In this document: positions 33,263-41,771 of the stretch, in pieces
Numbering within the stretch: the stretch's first letter is position 1
Layout: each line of letters begins with the position of its first letter
Source of the DNA: Thermoplasmata archaeon
Lineage (GTDB): Archaea > Thermoplasmatota > Thermoplasmata > Lutacidiplasmatales > UBA184
Direction of reading: 5' to 3'
Length of the DNA stretch: 64,000 bases
Assembly: GCA_021819135.1 (NCBI GenBank)
Contig: JAKASE010000002.1
Span: 1 to 64,000, forward strand
The notes under the pieces: generated by a model
What the model saw: only the letters and a program-made list of their open reading frames with translations
What the model was told of the DNA's origin: nothing
Database searches by the model: none
Program-made: the position numbers and the translations under genes

Positions 33263-34161
33263 GGTTGGTGGATCAGGTGGTCCAATAGGTCCTTCGCCGC
33301 CCGCGTGCCCGGGAAGGCGACGCGCGCCTCCGCCTCGAGCGGCTCGAGCTCCTTGTACCGGGCGCTGAAGTGCGTGAGGAAGAGCGCCCCGACCTTCGCC
33401 GACTGCGCGAGCTCGGCCGCCTGCCGCGCCGAGGAGTGCCCCCACTCGTTCGCCTCGGTCTCGAGGTCGTGAGCGGCGGTCGACTCGTGGATGAGGACGG
33501 TCGCGTGGTCGGCGAGCTGGCGCACCGTGTCGGTCGGGGCGGTGTCCCCCGAATAGACGACCGAGCGGCCCGGGCGCGGCGGGCCCATCACATCGGCCGG
33601 ATGGACCACCCCGTGGCCGACGTGGACCGATTCCCCGGCCTCGAGCCGGGCGAAGTCCCGGCCGTGGATCCCGAGCGAACGGGCGAGCGCGCCATCGAAA
33701 CGGCCGCGCTTCGGCGCCTCCTCGATCCGGTAGGCGACCGCAGGGACCGGGTGGTCCGCCTGTGCGGTCCGCACCGAGTAGCCCTCGAGCTCGACGGATT
33801 GTCCCGGCGACAGGGCGTGGACCTCAATCGGGAAGCGGAGCGTGAAGTAGCCCATCCGGAGCGCCCGGCCGACCATCTCCTCCGCGTCGGGAGGACCGTA
33901 GATGTCGAGCGGCTCGGTCCGGTGGTTGAGGCACATGCTCTGGATGAGGCCGGGGAGACCGAGGAAGTGGTCCCCGTGGAAGTGGGTCAGGAAGATCCGC
34001 CGGACGCGCATGAACGACGCGCTCGACTGGAAGAACTGACGCTGCGTCCCCTCGCCGCAGTCGAGGAGGATCAGCTCCGACTCGAGGTCGAGCGCGATCG
34101 CGCTCGCGGACCGTTCCTTGGTCGGCCAGGACCCCGCGGTCCCGAGGAAGGTGAGGCGCAT
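33259..34161 (-). CDS. rnz: Ribonuclease Z (tRNA 3' endonuclease)
   Basis: 300 aa metallo-beta-lactamase. LDCGEGTQRQF and the zinc motif LTHFHGDHFLGLPG are at about residues 34-75, with SGDTAPTD, HESTAAHD and FLTHFSARY supplying the later ligands. It removes 3' trailers from pre-tRNAs, needed here because the tRNA in this window lacks an encoded CCA. ATG 34161 lies 29 nt after AAGTTATGG (34186-34194, minus). It overlaps hutI by 4 nt. Confidence 0.96.
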   Translation of the reverse strand: MRLTFLGTAGSWPTKERSASAIALDLESELILLDCGEGTQRQFFQSSASFMRVRRIFLTHFHGDHFLGLPGLIQSMCLNHRTEPLDIYGPPDAEEMVGRALRMGYFTLRFPIEVHALSPGQSVELEGYSVRTAQADHPVPAVAYRIEEAPKRGRFDGALARSLGIHGRDFARLEAGESVHVGHGVVHPADVMGPPRPGRSVVYSGDTAPTDTVRQLADHATVLIHESTAAHDLETEANEWGHSSARQAAELAQSAKVGALFLTHFSARYKELEPLEAEARVAFPGTRAAKDLLDHLIHQP

Positions 34162-34282
34162 TGGCGGACGGCACGCCTCCCCCTCCATAACTTCGCGGGC
34201 GGGGACGCCGCTCCCCGGCCCCTTCGGGGAAACCGGGCCGCGGAGGCAAAGGGGAATAGGCGCCGTACCGGTCCAACGGCCG

Positions 34283-35443
34283 ATGGTCGACTGGGAGCGG
34301 GTCGAGCTTCTCCGGTCCAAGGGCTGGGACTGGGAGCGGATCGCCGCGGACCCGAAGGTCGGCTTCCACCCGGACCGGTCGGTCCACGAGCCGGGTCGGG
34401 CCCTCCGGGGGCTCTACCACCGGCAGCGCTCGCGCACCCTCCGGGGCGAGCCGGCGGCCGTCCCCTCGAAGAAGGCCTCCGAGGAACGCGAGCGGCCGTG
34501 GGGGCTCGCACGGATCGGGATCCTGCTGACCCCGATCTTCGGGGTCTGGTTCGTGGCGGCCGAGCTCGCGCCGTCCCCGGTCGGGCTCGTCCTGCCCGCC
34601 CTCCCTTGGCTCGCCCTCGCCCTGGCGGTCGCGGCGTTCGTCCTGCTCTTCGGACTCTGGCGAGCGACCGGGGCCCGGTGGACCAAGCCGATGCGATCGA
34701 CGCTCGTGATCGGCGTCGTCCTCGGCCTGGTGATCTCGGGGCTGATCGGGATCGGAGGCCTCGTGATCTTCGGATGCCCGTATCTGCCTTCGGCGGCGAG
34801 TGCGACCTCCACCTCCGGCCCCGGCTGGACCGAGGTCCACGCGACCTGGCAGGACGGGGGCCGACCGGTGGTGTACTTCTATGCCGCGACCTGGTGCCCG
34901 TTCTGCTCGGCCTCCAGCTGGGCCTTGTGGAAAGCGCTCCTTTCGTTCGAGCCGAGCTCCTCCCGCGCCACCCCCGGGATGATGTACTCCGCCGAGGACG
35001 CGATCCCGGAGGTGGTCATGAGCGAGTATCCCTATTCCTCGACCGTGATCGCCTTCCAGGTCGCCGAGGACACCTCCGGGGCCGTGGGGACGTTCCCGGC
35101 GACCACGAACTGCTACCAGCAGGCATACGCGAACGCCTACGCCGGTGGGGCGATCCCGTTCCTGGCCGTGAACGGCCAGTACCTGCACGCCGGCACGTCG
35201 CTGGTCTCGCCGAGCAGCCTCTCGGCCTATGTCAACGGGGCGAACGGGGGCTACGGGAACGTGAGCCACTCGGTCCTGTTCGAGACCGGTCCCGCCTGGC
35301 AGGCGGTCCAGGGGCCGGCCTGGTGGCTGATGGCGTATATGGTCAAGAGCGCCGGGGGGACGACGAGCTCCTACGCGAGCCAGTTCGGCTGGTCGTCCGC
35401 GACCCAGAACGCGGTGCAGTCCGACCTCTCCCAGCTCGGTTGA
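34283..35443 (+). CDS. DUF929 thioredoxin-fold membrane protein, copy 1
   Basis: 386 aa. A cytosolic segment (about 75 residues, starting MVDWERVELLRSKGWDWER) is followed by membrane helices near 80-100, 106-123 and 138-160, then an extracellular thioredoxin-like domain. Its dithiol is CPFC in YFYAATWCPFCSASSW, and a family Cys lies in TTNCYQQAY. Archaeal DUF929 proteins are thought to exchange disulfides outside the membrane. ATG 34283 is 26 nt after GAATAGG. A second copy and a VKOR gene follow on the same strand. Confidence 0.85.
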   Translation: MVDWERVELLRSKGWDWERIAADPKVGFHPDRSVHEPGRALRGLYHRQRSRTLRGEPAAVPSKKASEERERPWGLARIGILLTPIFGVWFVAAELAPSPVGLVLPALPWLALALAVAAFVLLFGLWRATGARWTKPMRSTLVIGVVLGLVISGLIGIGGLVIFGCPYLPSAASATSTSGPGWTEVHATWQDGGRPVVYFYAATWCPFCSASSWALWKALLSFEPSSSRATPGMMYSAEDAIPEVVMSEYPYSSTVIAFQVAEDTSGAVGTFPATTNCYQQAYANAYAGGAIPFLAVNGQYLHAGTSLVSPSSLSAYVNGANGGYGNVSHSVLFETGPAWQAVQGPAWWLMAYMVKSAGGTTSSYASQFGWSSATQNAVQSDLSQLG

Positions 35444-35553
35444 CGGGTCCCGACCCAATGCCGAGGCCCGGCCCTTGCCCCGCGGTCGGGCCCATCTTGT
35501 GACCGGCTTGGGGCGGGCAAAAAGGGAAAAGGGGCACCCGGGTCCGTACCCTC

Positions 35554-36714
35554 GTGGTGGACTGGGACCGCGTCGAGGATCTCCGGGGCAAGGGGTGGGA
35601 CTGGGACCGGATCGCGCACGATGCGCGGGTCGGTTTCCACCCGGACGCCTCCGTGCGCGAGCCCGGACGGGCGCTGCGCAGCCTGTACCACCGGGAGCGG
35701 AGCCGCCGGAACCGGCAGGGACCCACCACCGCGCCGAGCCCGAAGAAGGACCTGGCCGCGGCCGAGCGACGCTGGACCCTTTCGCGGATCGGATACCTCG
35801 TCACCCCGGTGTTCGGGATCTGGGCGCTCGTCGCCTACCTGGTCCCCTCTCCGGTCGGCCTCGTCCTTCCGGCGATCCCGTGGCTCGTCCTCGCTCTCGC
35901 GATCGCGGCGTTCCTCCTCCTGTTCGGTCTCTGGCGGTCCTCCGGTCCCCGATGGTCGAAATCGTTCCGTGGCACCCTCGTCCTCGGGGTCGTCCTGGGC
36001 CTGGTGGTCTCGGCGATCATCGCCATCTCGGGCGCCGTGATCTTCGGCTGCCCGTACCTCCCGTCGGCCTCGACCGCAAAGGGTGAGCCGGGCCCCGGCT
36101 GGACCTCCGTGAGCGTCTCCCCCTGGCAGGACAGCGGCAAGGTCGTCGTCTACTTCTACGGAGCGACCTGGTGCCCGTACTGCTCGGCCAGCAGCTGGGC
36201 CGTGTGGAAGGCGCTGACCGAGTTCGGGTCGGTCTCGGGCGCGGCCCTGAGCTATTCGAGTCCCTCGGACGTCTACCCTTCGACACCGGAAGTGGACCTC
36301 TCGGGGATCTCGCTGGGCTCCTCGAACGTGGCGTTCCAGGTGAGCGAGGACACCTCCGGGGTCGACGGGAACTTCCCCGGAACCTCGAACTGCTTCCAAC
36401 AGGCCTATGTCTCGGCCTACAGCGCGAGCAGCATCCCGTTCCTGGTCGTGAACGGTCAGTACGTCCACGGGGGGAGCAGCCTCATCCAACCCTCCGGCCT
36501 ATCGAACTGGGCGGGCACCGGGGCCGCCACGGTGCAGCAGTCGGTCTCCTCGGAGAGCGGCCAACCCTGGTCGGTCGTCCAGGGGCAGGCGTGGTGGACG
36601 ATGGCGTTCATCGCCAAATCGACGGGGATCCCCGTCGCCCAGCTCGCGAGCACGTACCACTGGTCGTCCGCCACGCAGAGCGCGGTGGCGTCGGACGTCG
36701 CGGCGCTCGGATAG
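35554..36714 (+). CDS. DUF929 thioredoxin-fold membrane protein, copy 2
   Basis: 386 aa, colinear with the preceding protein throughout (both begin MVDW-x-RVE and share GWDW, VIFGCPYLPSA and the Trp-rich C-terminus). The dithiol is CPYC in YFYGATWCPYCSASSW, with the extra Cys in TSNCFQQAY. First GTG (35554) is chosen by alignment with copy 1; an A-rich TATA-like run (35519-35533) is about 28 nt upstream. CPYC versus CPFC suggests related redox roles with possibly different partners. VKOR follows after 18 nt. Confidence 0.85.
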   Translation: MVDWDRVEDLRGKGWDWDRIAHDARVGFHPDASVREPGRALRSLYHRERSRRNRQGPTTAPSPKKDLAAAERRWTLSRIGYLVTPVFGIWALVAYLVPSPVGLVLPAIPWLVLALAIAAFLLLFGLWRSSGPRWSKSFRGTLVLGVVLGLVVSAIIAISGAVIFGCPYLPSASTAKGEPGPGWTSVSVSPWQDSGKVVVYFYGATWCPYCSASSWAVWKALTEFGSVSGAALSYSSPSDVYPSTPEVDLSGISLGSSNVAFQVSEDTSGVDGNFPGTSNCFQQAYVSAYSASSIPFLVVNGQYVHGGSSLIQPSGLSNWAGTGAATVQQSVSSESGQPWSVVQGQAWWTMAFIAKSTGIPVAQLASTYHWSSATQSAVASDVAALG

Positions 36715-36732
36715 GCGCGGGAGCGTCGGGCG

Positions 36733-37221
36733 ATGCGCATCCGAACGATCCGGAGCCTGATCTACCTCGCCGCCGGCATCGGCCTCATCGTCTCGATCTT
36801 CGCGGCGTTCGAGTACTACGAGGCGTCGCTGCGCGCCCTCTGCACGATCTCCGCCTTCTTCTCCTGCGCCGCGGTCGACCAGAGCGGCAAGACGACGACC
36901 CTCGGGATCCCGGACTACCTCTGGGGGGTCGGCGGGTTCGTCCTGATCCTCATCGTGGCCGGGATCGCCGAGTCGCGGTCCGCCGAGCGCCGGTGGCCGT
37001 ACCTCCTGCTCGGCCTCACGGCGTTCGGGGTCGCGTTCTCATTGTACTTCCTCTACGTCCAGCTCGCCCTGATCGGCGCGTTCTGCGTCGTCTGTGCCAC
37101 CGCGGACGCCTTCGGCTGGCTCGCGTTCGCGGGGGCGATCCTCCTGGTGCGCCGGCTGACCGAGGTCACGGGTCCGGCCGACGACGACGGGGGCGCGGAG
37201 ATCCGCGGTTCCGGCGCGTAG
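36733..37221 (+). CDS. VKOR-family disulfide oxidase
   Basis: 162 aa, four-helix VKOR. The loop pair is in LCTISAFFSCAAVDQSG, the catalytic CVVC follows in GAFCVVCATADAF, and GIPDYLWGVGG is the usual Gly/Pro segment between helices. VKOR homologues pass electrons from thioredoxin-like partners to quinones, keeping the outside dithiols oxidised. Its position 18 nt after two DUF929 genes supports a complete oxidative-folding module. All four redox Cys are present. Confidence 0.92.
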   Translation: MRIRTIRSLIYLAAGIGLIVSIFAAFEYYEASLRALCTISAFFSCAAVDQSGKTTTLGIPDYLWGVGGFVLILIVAGIAESRSAERRWPYLLLGLTAFGVAFSLYFLYVQLALIGAFCVVCATADAFGWLAFAGAILLVRRLTEVTGPADDDGGAEIRGSGA

Positions 37222-37236
37222 GGTGGGGGTCCGGAG

Positions 37237-37260
37237 CCCCGTCGACCCGGTTCGACGGGG
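37237..37260 (+). terminator. Terminator after the VKOR gene
   Basis: CCCCGTCGA-CCCGGT-TCGACGGGG: 9-bp perfect stem 15 nt past the VKOR stop, followed by TCCCCGGTTTTCC with a short T run. It separates the redox module from the ATP synthase operon. Confidence 0.65.
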
Positions 37261-37345
37261 TCCCCGGTTTTCCTATCGGCCGGAGATGCCCCGGCCGCCG
37301 GTTTCGGTTATATACCCCGCCTTTCTCGACCGCCCGGGTCGTGCT

Positions 37346-37564
37346 ATGGCCACGGATTTCCAAACCCTCGCTGCCGGGATCGCGATCGCGGGCGGACTGA
37401 TCGGGACGGGCATGGCCCAGTCCGGGATCGGGGCCGCCGGGATGGGCATCATCGCCGAGAAACCGGAGAAGTTCGGCCAGGTGCTCTTCTTCTTCGTCAT
37501 TCCCGAGACGCTCTGGATCATCGGGTTCGTGCTGGGGATCATCCTCCTGCTGAACATCCTCTGA
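37346..37564 (+). CDS. atpK: A-type ATP synthase subunit K (proteolipid)
   Basis: 72 aa two-helix hairpin, the rotor ring subunit. Helix 1 is AAGIAIAGGLIGTGMAQSG; after the polar loop GIIAEKPEKFGQ, helix 2 holds FVIPETLWIIGF with the ion-carrying Glu. No sodium-specific Gln/Thr set stands out, so H+ coupling is the default inference. Single-hairpin size, not the duplicated form. A strong TATA, GTTATATACC (37307-37316), is about 34 nt before the ATG. First gene of the plus-strand K-E-C operon. Confidence 0.93.
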   Translation: MATDFQTLAAGIAIAGGLIGTGMAQSGIGAAGMGIIAEKPEKFGQVLFFFVIPETLWIIGFVLGIILLLNIL

Positions 37565-37588
37565 CGTCCGAGGAACGGTTCGCAGCGC

Positions 37589-38140
37589 ATGTCCCTCGAG
37601 GACCTGGTCGGGGAGATCCGCCGTCGCGGTGAGGCGGAGCTCGCCCAGATCGAGTCGACCCGCGCGGGCGATGAGGGGCGCCTCGCGAAGGAACGGGAAG
37701 GAAAGCTCGCCGAGATCCGCGACCACGCGAAGCGGACCGCCGATCTCGATGCGATGCGGGAGCGCACCCAGCGCCTCGCCGCGGCGAAGCTCAAGTCGCG
37801 GAAGCTCCTCTACGAGGCCCGCGAGGCGCGGCTCGAGACCGCGGTCACCGAGACCCGGGAGCTCCTGCGCCGGTTCACCACCACCGCCCAGTACGACGCG
37901 GTGCTCCGTCGCATGGTCGACAGCGCCACCGGATCGCTCGGCAAGCCGATCCGGGTGAGCGGCCGGGCCGAGGACGCGGGCCGCCTGCAGAAGGTCGCGG
38001 GGAAGTCGTTCGACCCCACCCCGCAGCCGATCCTCGGCGGGATCATCGCAGAGAGCCAGGACGGGTCGCGCCGTCTCCACCTCTCGTTCGACGAGCTCCT
38101 ACGACTGCGCGAGGACCGGGTCCGCGAGCTCCTGGCCTAA
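37589..38140 (+). CDS. atpE: A-type ATP synthase subunit E
   Basis: 183 aa. The N-terminal two thirds is a charged helix (RRGEAELAQIESTRAGDEG, REGKLAEIRDHAKRTADL), the coiled peripheral-stalk arm that pairs with subunit H. The globular end carries GGIIAESQDGSRRLHLSFDE, a conserved E-subunit motif. It follows atpK by 24 nt and precedes atpC by 19 nt. Its H partner is encoded in the opposing operon. Confidence 0.93.
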   Translation: MSLEDLVGEIRRRGEAELAQIESTRAGDEGRLAKEREGKLAEIRDHAKRTADLDAMRERTQRLAAAKLKSRKLLYEAREARLETAVTETRELLRRFTTTAQYDAVLRRMVDSATGSLGKPIRVSGRAEDAGRLQKVAGKSFDPTPQPILGGIIAESQDGSRRLHLSFDELLRLREDRVRELLA

Positions 38141-38159
38141 AGGAGTCCCCGAGGGTGCG

Positions 38160-39236
38160 ATGGCCGGCTCCCCCTACGCCAGCGCTCTCGGCCGCCTGAA
38201 GCCGGACTTCTCGGTCTTCCTCTCCCGGGAGGTCTACCCCGGACTCGTCGCCGCCAAGGACGCGAACGAGCTCGCGAAGGTCCTCGAGACGACGCCGTAC
38301 GCCACCGACATCGCCCAGGCCCGGGCCACGCACTCCGGCGCCTCGATGGTCCGTCTCGCGTTCAACCGGACGCTGGTGCGGCGGATGCGTCATGCCTACG
38401 AGTCGACCCCGTTCGCCGGCCGGGTCGTGGTCGCCGCCTACCTCTCCCGGTGGGACCTGCGGAACATCGAGATGATCCTCTCGGCGAAGGCTCTCGGGCG
38501 GACGATCACCGAGACCGACGACTACCTCGTCTCGAGCCGCGAGATCCCGGCGGGGCTCTACGCGGGGGTCATGACGCTCGACGACTTCCGCATCCTCCTC
38601 GCCCAACCGAGCCTCGAGGCGACCGTCACGGCGCTCGTCAAGCACGGCCACGGCCAGACGATCCTGCCGCTCCTCGAAGCGTTCGAGCGGACCCACGACA
38701 TCTTCCCGGTCCTTCAGGCGCTCGACCGACAGTACTACCGCACGGTCCTCGAGGCGTCCCGGTTCTTCCAGGGGGACGAGTGGGTCGTCCGCGCCTTCCT
38801 CCAGAGCGAGATCGACGTGCGGAACGCCCTCCTCCTCCTCTCGGGCAAATCGAACGACCTCCCGCTCGAGACGGTCCTCGGACGCTGGCTCGAGGGGGGA
38901 GCGCTCACCGCCGCCCAGGCGCCCGACCTCTACGGAGCCCGGGGGGTCCCCGAGCTCGCGGAGCGTCTCGCGACGCGCTTCCCCTCCGCCGCGGAGGGCA
39001 ACGAGGAGTACGCCGACGGCCGGAGCCTTACCGGCTACGAGGTCGCGCTCCAGCGGGACCGTGCGGTCCTCGAGCTCAAGCGCATGCGGACCTACCCGCT
39101 CTCCCTCGGCGTGATCTTCACGTACATCTTCTTGGCCGAGCTCGAGCGGGCCGATCTGAGGCGCATCCTCTTCGGGCGCCTCTACGGGTTCTCCCCCGAG
39201 CGCCTGACCCCGCTCCTCATCACGCCCCGCCTCTAG
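38160..39236 (+). CDS. atpC: A-type ATP synthase subunit C
   Basis: 358 aa, all-helical V0d/AC39 family, the socket connecting the central stalk to the proteolipid ring. Typical segments: LSRWDLRNIEMILSAKA and SEIDVRNALLLLSGKS, the repeated domain pattern, and AELERADLRRILFGRLYG at the end. Last gene of the plus-strand operon; its stop is 7 nt before a strong bidirectional hairpin. Confidence 0.94.
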   Translation: MAGSPYASALGRLKPDFSVFLSREVYPGLVAAKDANELAKVLETTPYATDIAQARATHSGASMVRLAFNRTLVRRMRHAYESTPFAGRVVVAAYLSRWDLRNIEMILSAKALGRTITETDDYLVSSREIPAGLYAGVMTLDDFRILLAQPSLEATVTALVKHGHGQTILPLLEAFERTHDIFPVLQALDRQYYRTVLEASRFFQGDEWVVRAFLQSEIDVRNALLLLSGKSNDLPLETVLGRWLEGGALTAAQAPDLYGARGVPELAERLATRFPSAAEGNEEYADGRSLTGYEVALQRDRAVLELKRMRTYPLSLGVIFTYIFLAELERADLRRILFGRLYGFSPERLTPLLITPRL

Positions 39237-39242
39237 GCGCAG

Positions 39243-39264
39243 GGCGCCGGGCGGACCCGGCGCC
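39243..39264. terminator. Bidirectional terminator between the two ATP synthase operons
   Basis: GGCGCCGGG-CGGA-CCCGGCGCC: perfect 9-bp stem, 4-nt loop, filling the gap between the convergent atpC stop (39234-39236) and atpI stop (39265-39267). Confidence 0.7.
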
Positions 39265-41268
39265 TCAGTGTTCCGGCAAGCGGACGATCGGCCCCGTCAC
39301 CGCGGGGCGTCCGTCCATCCCGATCGAGCTCACGGTGTGGACGCGCGTCCCGCCGAACGGCCGGAACGGCTTGCCGTTCCCGCTGAAGTACTTCGAGAAG
39401 TGCTCGACGAAGATCAGCCGTGCCCCTTGGATCCCGGGCTCGAAGACGCCGAGGATGACGTTGAACGCCTGGCCGACCACGACGACGATGACGGCCAGGA
39501 GGATCCCCACGATCGGTCCGAGCCCGTGCCAGGCGAGCACCGCGATGTCGTTGATGACGATCGCGAGCACGACGGAGGAGAGCAGGATCCCCACGAGCCG
39601 CGTGTAGGAGAGGATGTGGCTGATGATGTCGATCAGGCTCAGGATCCCGAGGGCTCCCTCGCCGACGACGAGCATCCCGACCCCGGCCGCGAGGCCGACG
39701 TAGGAGAGGAGGACGAGCGGGTTCGGGGCAAGGGCGATCGAGTGCTGGTGGATCATCTGGAGGCCGAAGTCGGCGATCCCCCAGGCGAAGATGATCCCGC
39801 CGACCTTGCCGATCCCCTCGCGCCGGTGGCCATGGAAGAACGCCTTCAGCGCGCCGAGCAGGAAGCCGAGCGTCACCATGCCGAGCCCGAAGTACCCGGC
39901 GATCAGGAGGAGCGTCGGGACCTGGTGGAGCGGGTCGGAGGTCGAGGTGTACCCGACCAGGAGGTGGAGGAGGTTCAGGCCGAAGAACTCGTCGTAGAGG
40001 AGGCCGAGCGCGATCGCGAGACCGCAGCCGGGCAGGAGCGTCCATGCGAGCTGCTGCATCCCTTTCGGGCCCATGATCAGCTTCACGAAGTTCCGGCCCA
40101 TCCGCGGGAGGTACCGGGCCCCGGGGAACCCCCGGATCATCCACAGGGAGATCAGGAGGATCGTGAGGCCGTAGCCCCAGTCCCCGAGCATGATGCCGAA
40201 GAAGATCGGGAAGATGATCGAGAAGATCAGGGTCGGGTCCCACTCGGTCGCCTGGGGGAGCGAGTAGAACCGGATGAAGAACTCGAACCGGCGTACGCCG
40301 CTCGGGTTGCTCATCATCGTCGGCGGCTCCTCGTGCGTCGGGATCGTGTAGAAGTGGACGCGGCCGCCCACGGCCTCGCCGACCACGGACCGCAGCCGGT
40401 CGAGGTCCCGGGCGGGGACCCAGGACTCGAGCGCGAAGACCGACTGGCTCGCGCCGAGCTTGGCGAGGACCTCCGACTTGCGGTTCTCGATCTCGAGCGC
40501 CTCGTCGATCGCGGCGACGGTGGGGTACCACTCGGTCGCGATCGCGCGGAGCCGCTCGGCGATCGTCGTGCGGCGCGAGTCGATGGCGGCGATCCGCGCC
40601 TCGAGGTCGGCGCGCTCCTCCGACGCGGTACGTCGGAGGGGAGGGAGCGGCGTGAGGCGGGCGCCCCGCTCCTGCGCGGCCCGGCCGAGCGCGTCGGCCC
40701 CGGAGAGGCGGCTCACGACCACGAACCGGGTCGTCTCCTCCCCCGGACCGACCAGGAAGCGGGCGTCGGCCTCGGGCGGGAGCGACCCACGGAGGGTCTC
40801 GAACGCCTCGGTCGGCATCTCGCCGTAGAAGGTGAGGAAGCTCGAGGACTGGAGGTACTCGAGCCGGTCGGTATAGAAGTCGAGGTGCCCGAGGAGCTGC
40901 ACGGTGTCCCGCGCGCCCTTGCGCTCCGTCTGGAGCCGGTCGTCCTCCCGCGAGAGCGCGCCGACCTCGTCATCGATCGGCACCCGCTGGGCGGCGGCGA
41001 GGATGTCGAGGACGGTGTCGAACCGGCGCGGCTCCCGGACCGGGACCTTCGGGAGCACGCTCATGAGCCCCCGGAAGCGCAGGGTCTCGTCGGCGACGCG
41101 CCGCAGGGTCTCGGGCCCGCGCTCCGGCGCGAGCTCGGCCATCGCCTCGGGGCGGACCGGGTCGACCTGGGCGACCCGGAGGTCGTGGAGGGTCGTGAGG
41201 ACCCGCTCCTCGTCCTCGCGGAGGCCGAGGAAGCCGACCTTGACCATCCGGACCGGCCGCAGCGTCAT
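39265..41268 (-). CDS. atpI: A-type ATP synthase subunit I (membrane stator)
   Basis: 667 aa, V-type 116-kDa/a-subunit family. Residues 1-330 are the soluble arm with coiled segments; the rest has seven or eight membrane helices, starting near YSLPQATEWDPTLIFSIIFP then FFGIMLGDWGYG, typical of subunit I. Late helices include SHILSYTRLVGILLSSVVLA with the Arg that faces the rotor Glu. It forms the ion half-channels. Last gene of the minus operon, 12 nt after atpH. Confidence 0.96.
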   Translation of the reverse strand: MTLRPVRMVKVGFLGLREDEERVLTTLHDLRVAQVDPVRPEAMAELAPERGPETLRRVADETLRFRGLMSVLPKVPVREPRRFDTVLDILAAAQRVPIDDEVGALSREDDRLQTERKGARDTVQLLGHLDFYTDRLEYLQSSSFLTFYGEMPTEAFETLRGSLPPEADARFLVGPGEETTRFVVVSRLSGADALGRAAQERGARLTPLPPLRRTASEERADLEARIAAIDSRRTTIAERLRAIATEWYPTVAAIDEALEIENRKSEVLAKLGASQSVFALESWVPARDLDRLRSVVGEAVGGRVHFYTIPTHEEPPTMMSNPSGVRRFEFFIRFYSLPQATEWDPTLIFSIIFPIFFGIMLGDWGYGLTILLISLWMIRGFPGARYLPRMGRNFVKLIMGPKGMQQLAWTLLPGCGLAIALGLLYDEFFGLNLLHLLVGYTSTSDPLHQVPTLLLIAGYFGLGMVTLGFLLGALKAFFHGHRREGIGKVGGIIFAWGIADFGLQMIHQHSIALAPNPLVLLSYVGLAAGVGMLVVGEGALGILSLIDIISHILSYTRLVGILLSSVVLAIVINDIAVLAWHGLGPIVGILLAVIVVVVGQAFNVILGVFEPGIQGARLIFVEHFSKYFSGNGKPFRPFGGTRVHTVSSIGMDGRPAVTGPIVRLPEH

Positions 41269-41280
41269 CGCGTCGTTCCC

Positions 41281-41646
41281 CTACTCGCCCCGGAACCCGC
41301 CGAGGACGACCGCGAGGATCTCCTCCGAGCGGTCGGCGACGCGCCGGCCCGCCCCCTGCGAGGCGGCCTGGGCGGCGCGCTCCCCGTCCGCGACGATCGC
41401 CCGCGCCTCGATCTCCGCCTCGTTCCGGGCCCGGTCGACCGCCTTCGTGCGGTCCGTCTCGGCCTCGGCGCGTGCGGTCGCGAGGGCGACCTCCGTGGCC
41501 TCCCGGAGGCGCTGGAGGGAGGCCTCTGCCTCCCGGCGCGCGCCCGCGAGCTTCTCCTGCCACTCGGTCTCGGTGAGCTTGATCCGTTTCAGTGCGTCGA
41601 TGGTCGCGCGGTCGTCCGAGGTCGACGGCAATCCTTCTGCGGTCAT
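41281..41646 (-). CDS. atpH: A-type ATP synthase subunit H (peripheral stalk)
   Basis: 121 aa, nearly all one charged helix (WQEKLAGARREAEASLQRL, ARNEAEIEARAIVADGE), as expected for subunit H/G that coils with subunit E. The last 20 residues (VADRSEEILAVVLGGFRGE) form the short conserved end. ATG 41646 overlaps the stop of the 42-aa membrane protein (ATGA). Confidence 0.88.
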   Translation of the reverse strand: MTAEGLPSTSDDRATIDALKRIKLTETEWQEKLAGARREAEASLQRLREATEVALATARAEAETDRTKAVDRARNEAEIEARAIVADGERAAQAASQGAGRRVADRSEEILAVVLGGFRGE

Positions 41647-41771
41647 GCAGACCCTCCCAGGTAGTGGACGAGGAGGTAGACGAAGAGCCCGAGCGCGACG
41701 AGCTTCACCGCGATCGAGAGCCCCCAGGCGAGCGTGAACCGCTTCAGGGCGGTCTCACGCGGCAGCGACAC
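41643..41771 (-). CDS. 42-residue single-helix membrane protein inside the ATP synthase operon
   Basis: GTG 41771 to TGA 41643. The peptide begins MSLPRETALKRFTLAWGLSI; one hydrophobic helix spans about residues 13-38, with basic residues before it and GGSA at the end. It overlaps the end of atpD by 17 nt and the atpH start by 4 nt (ATGA), so it is wedged into the operon without a free base. Third positions are mostly G/C. In Methanosarcina mazei (from memory) the order is HIKECFABDG, with ahaG, a small hydrophobic protein of unknown role, after subunit D; this ORF sits in the equivalent place. No sequence similarity is claimed. Confidence 0.72.
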   Translation of the reverse strand: MSLPRETALKRFTLAWGLSIAVKLVALGLFVYLLVHYLGGSA

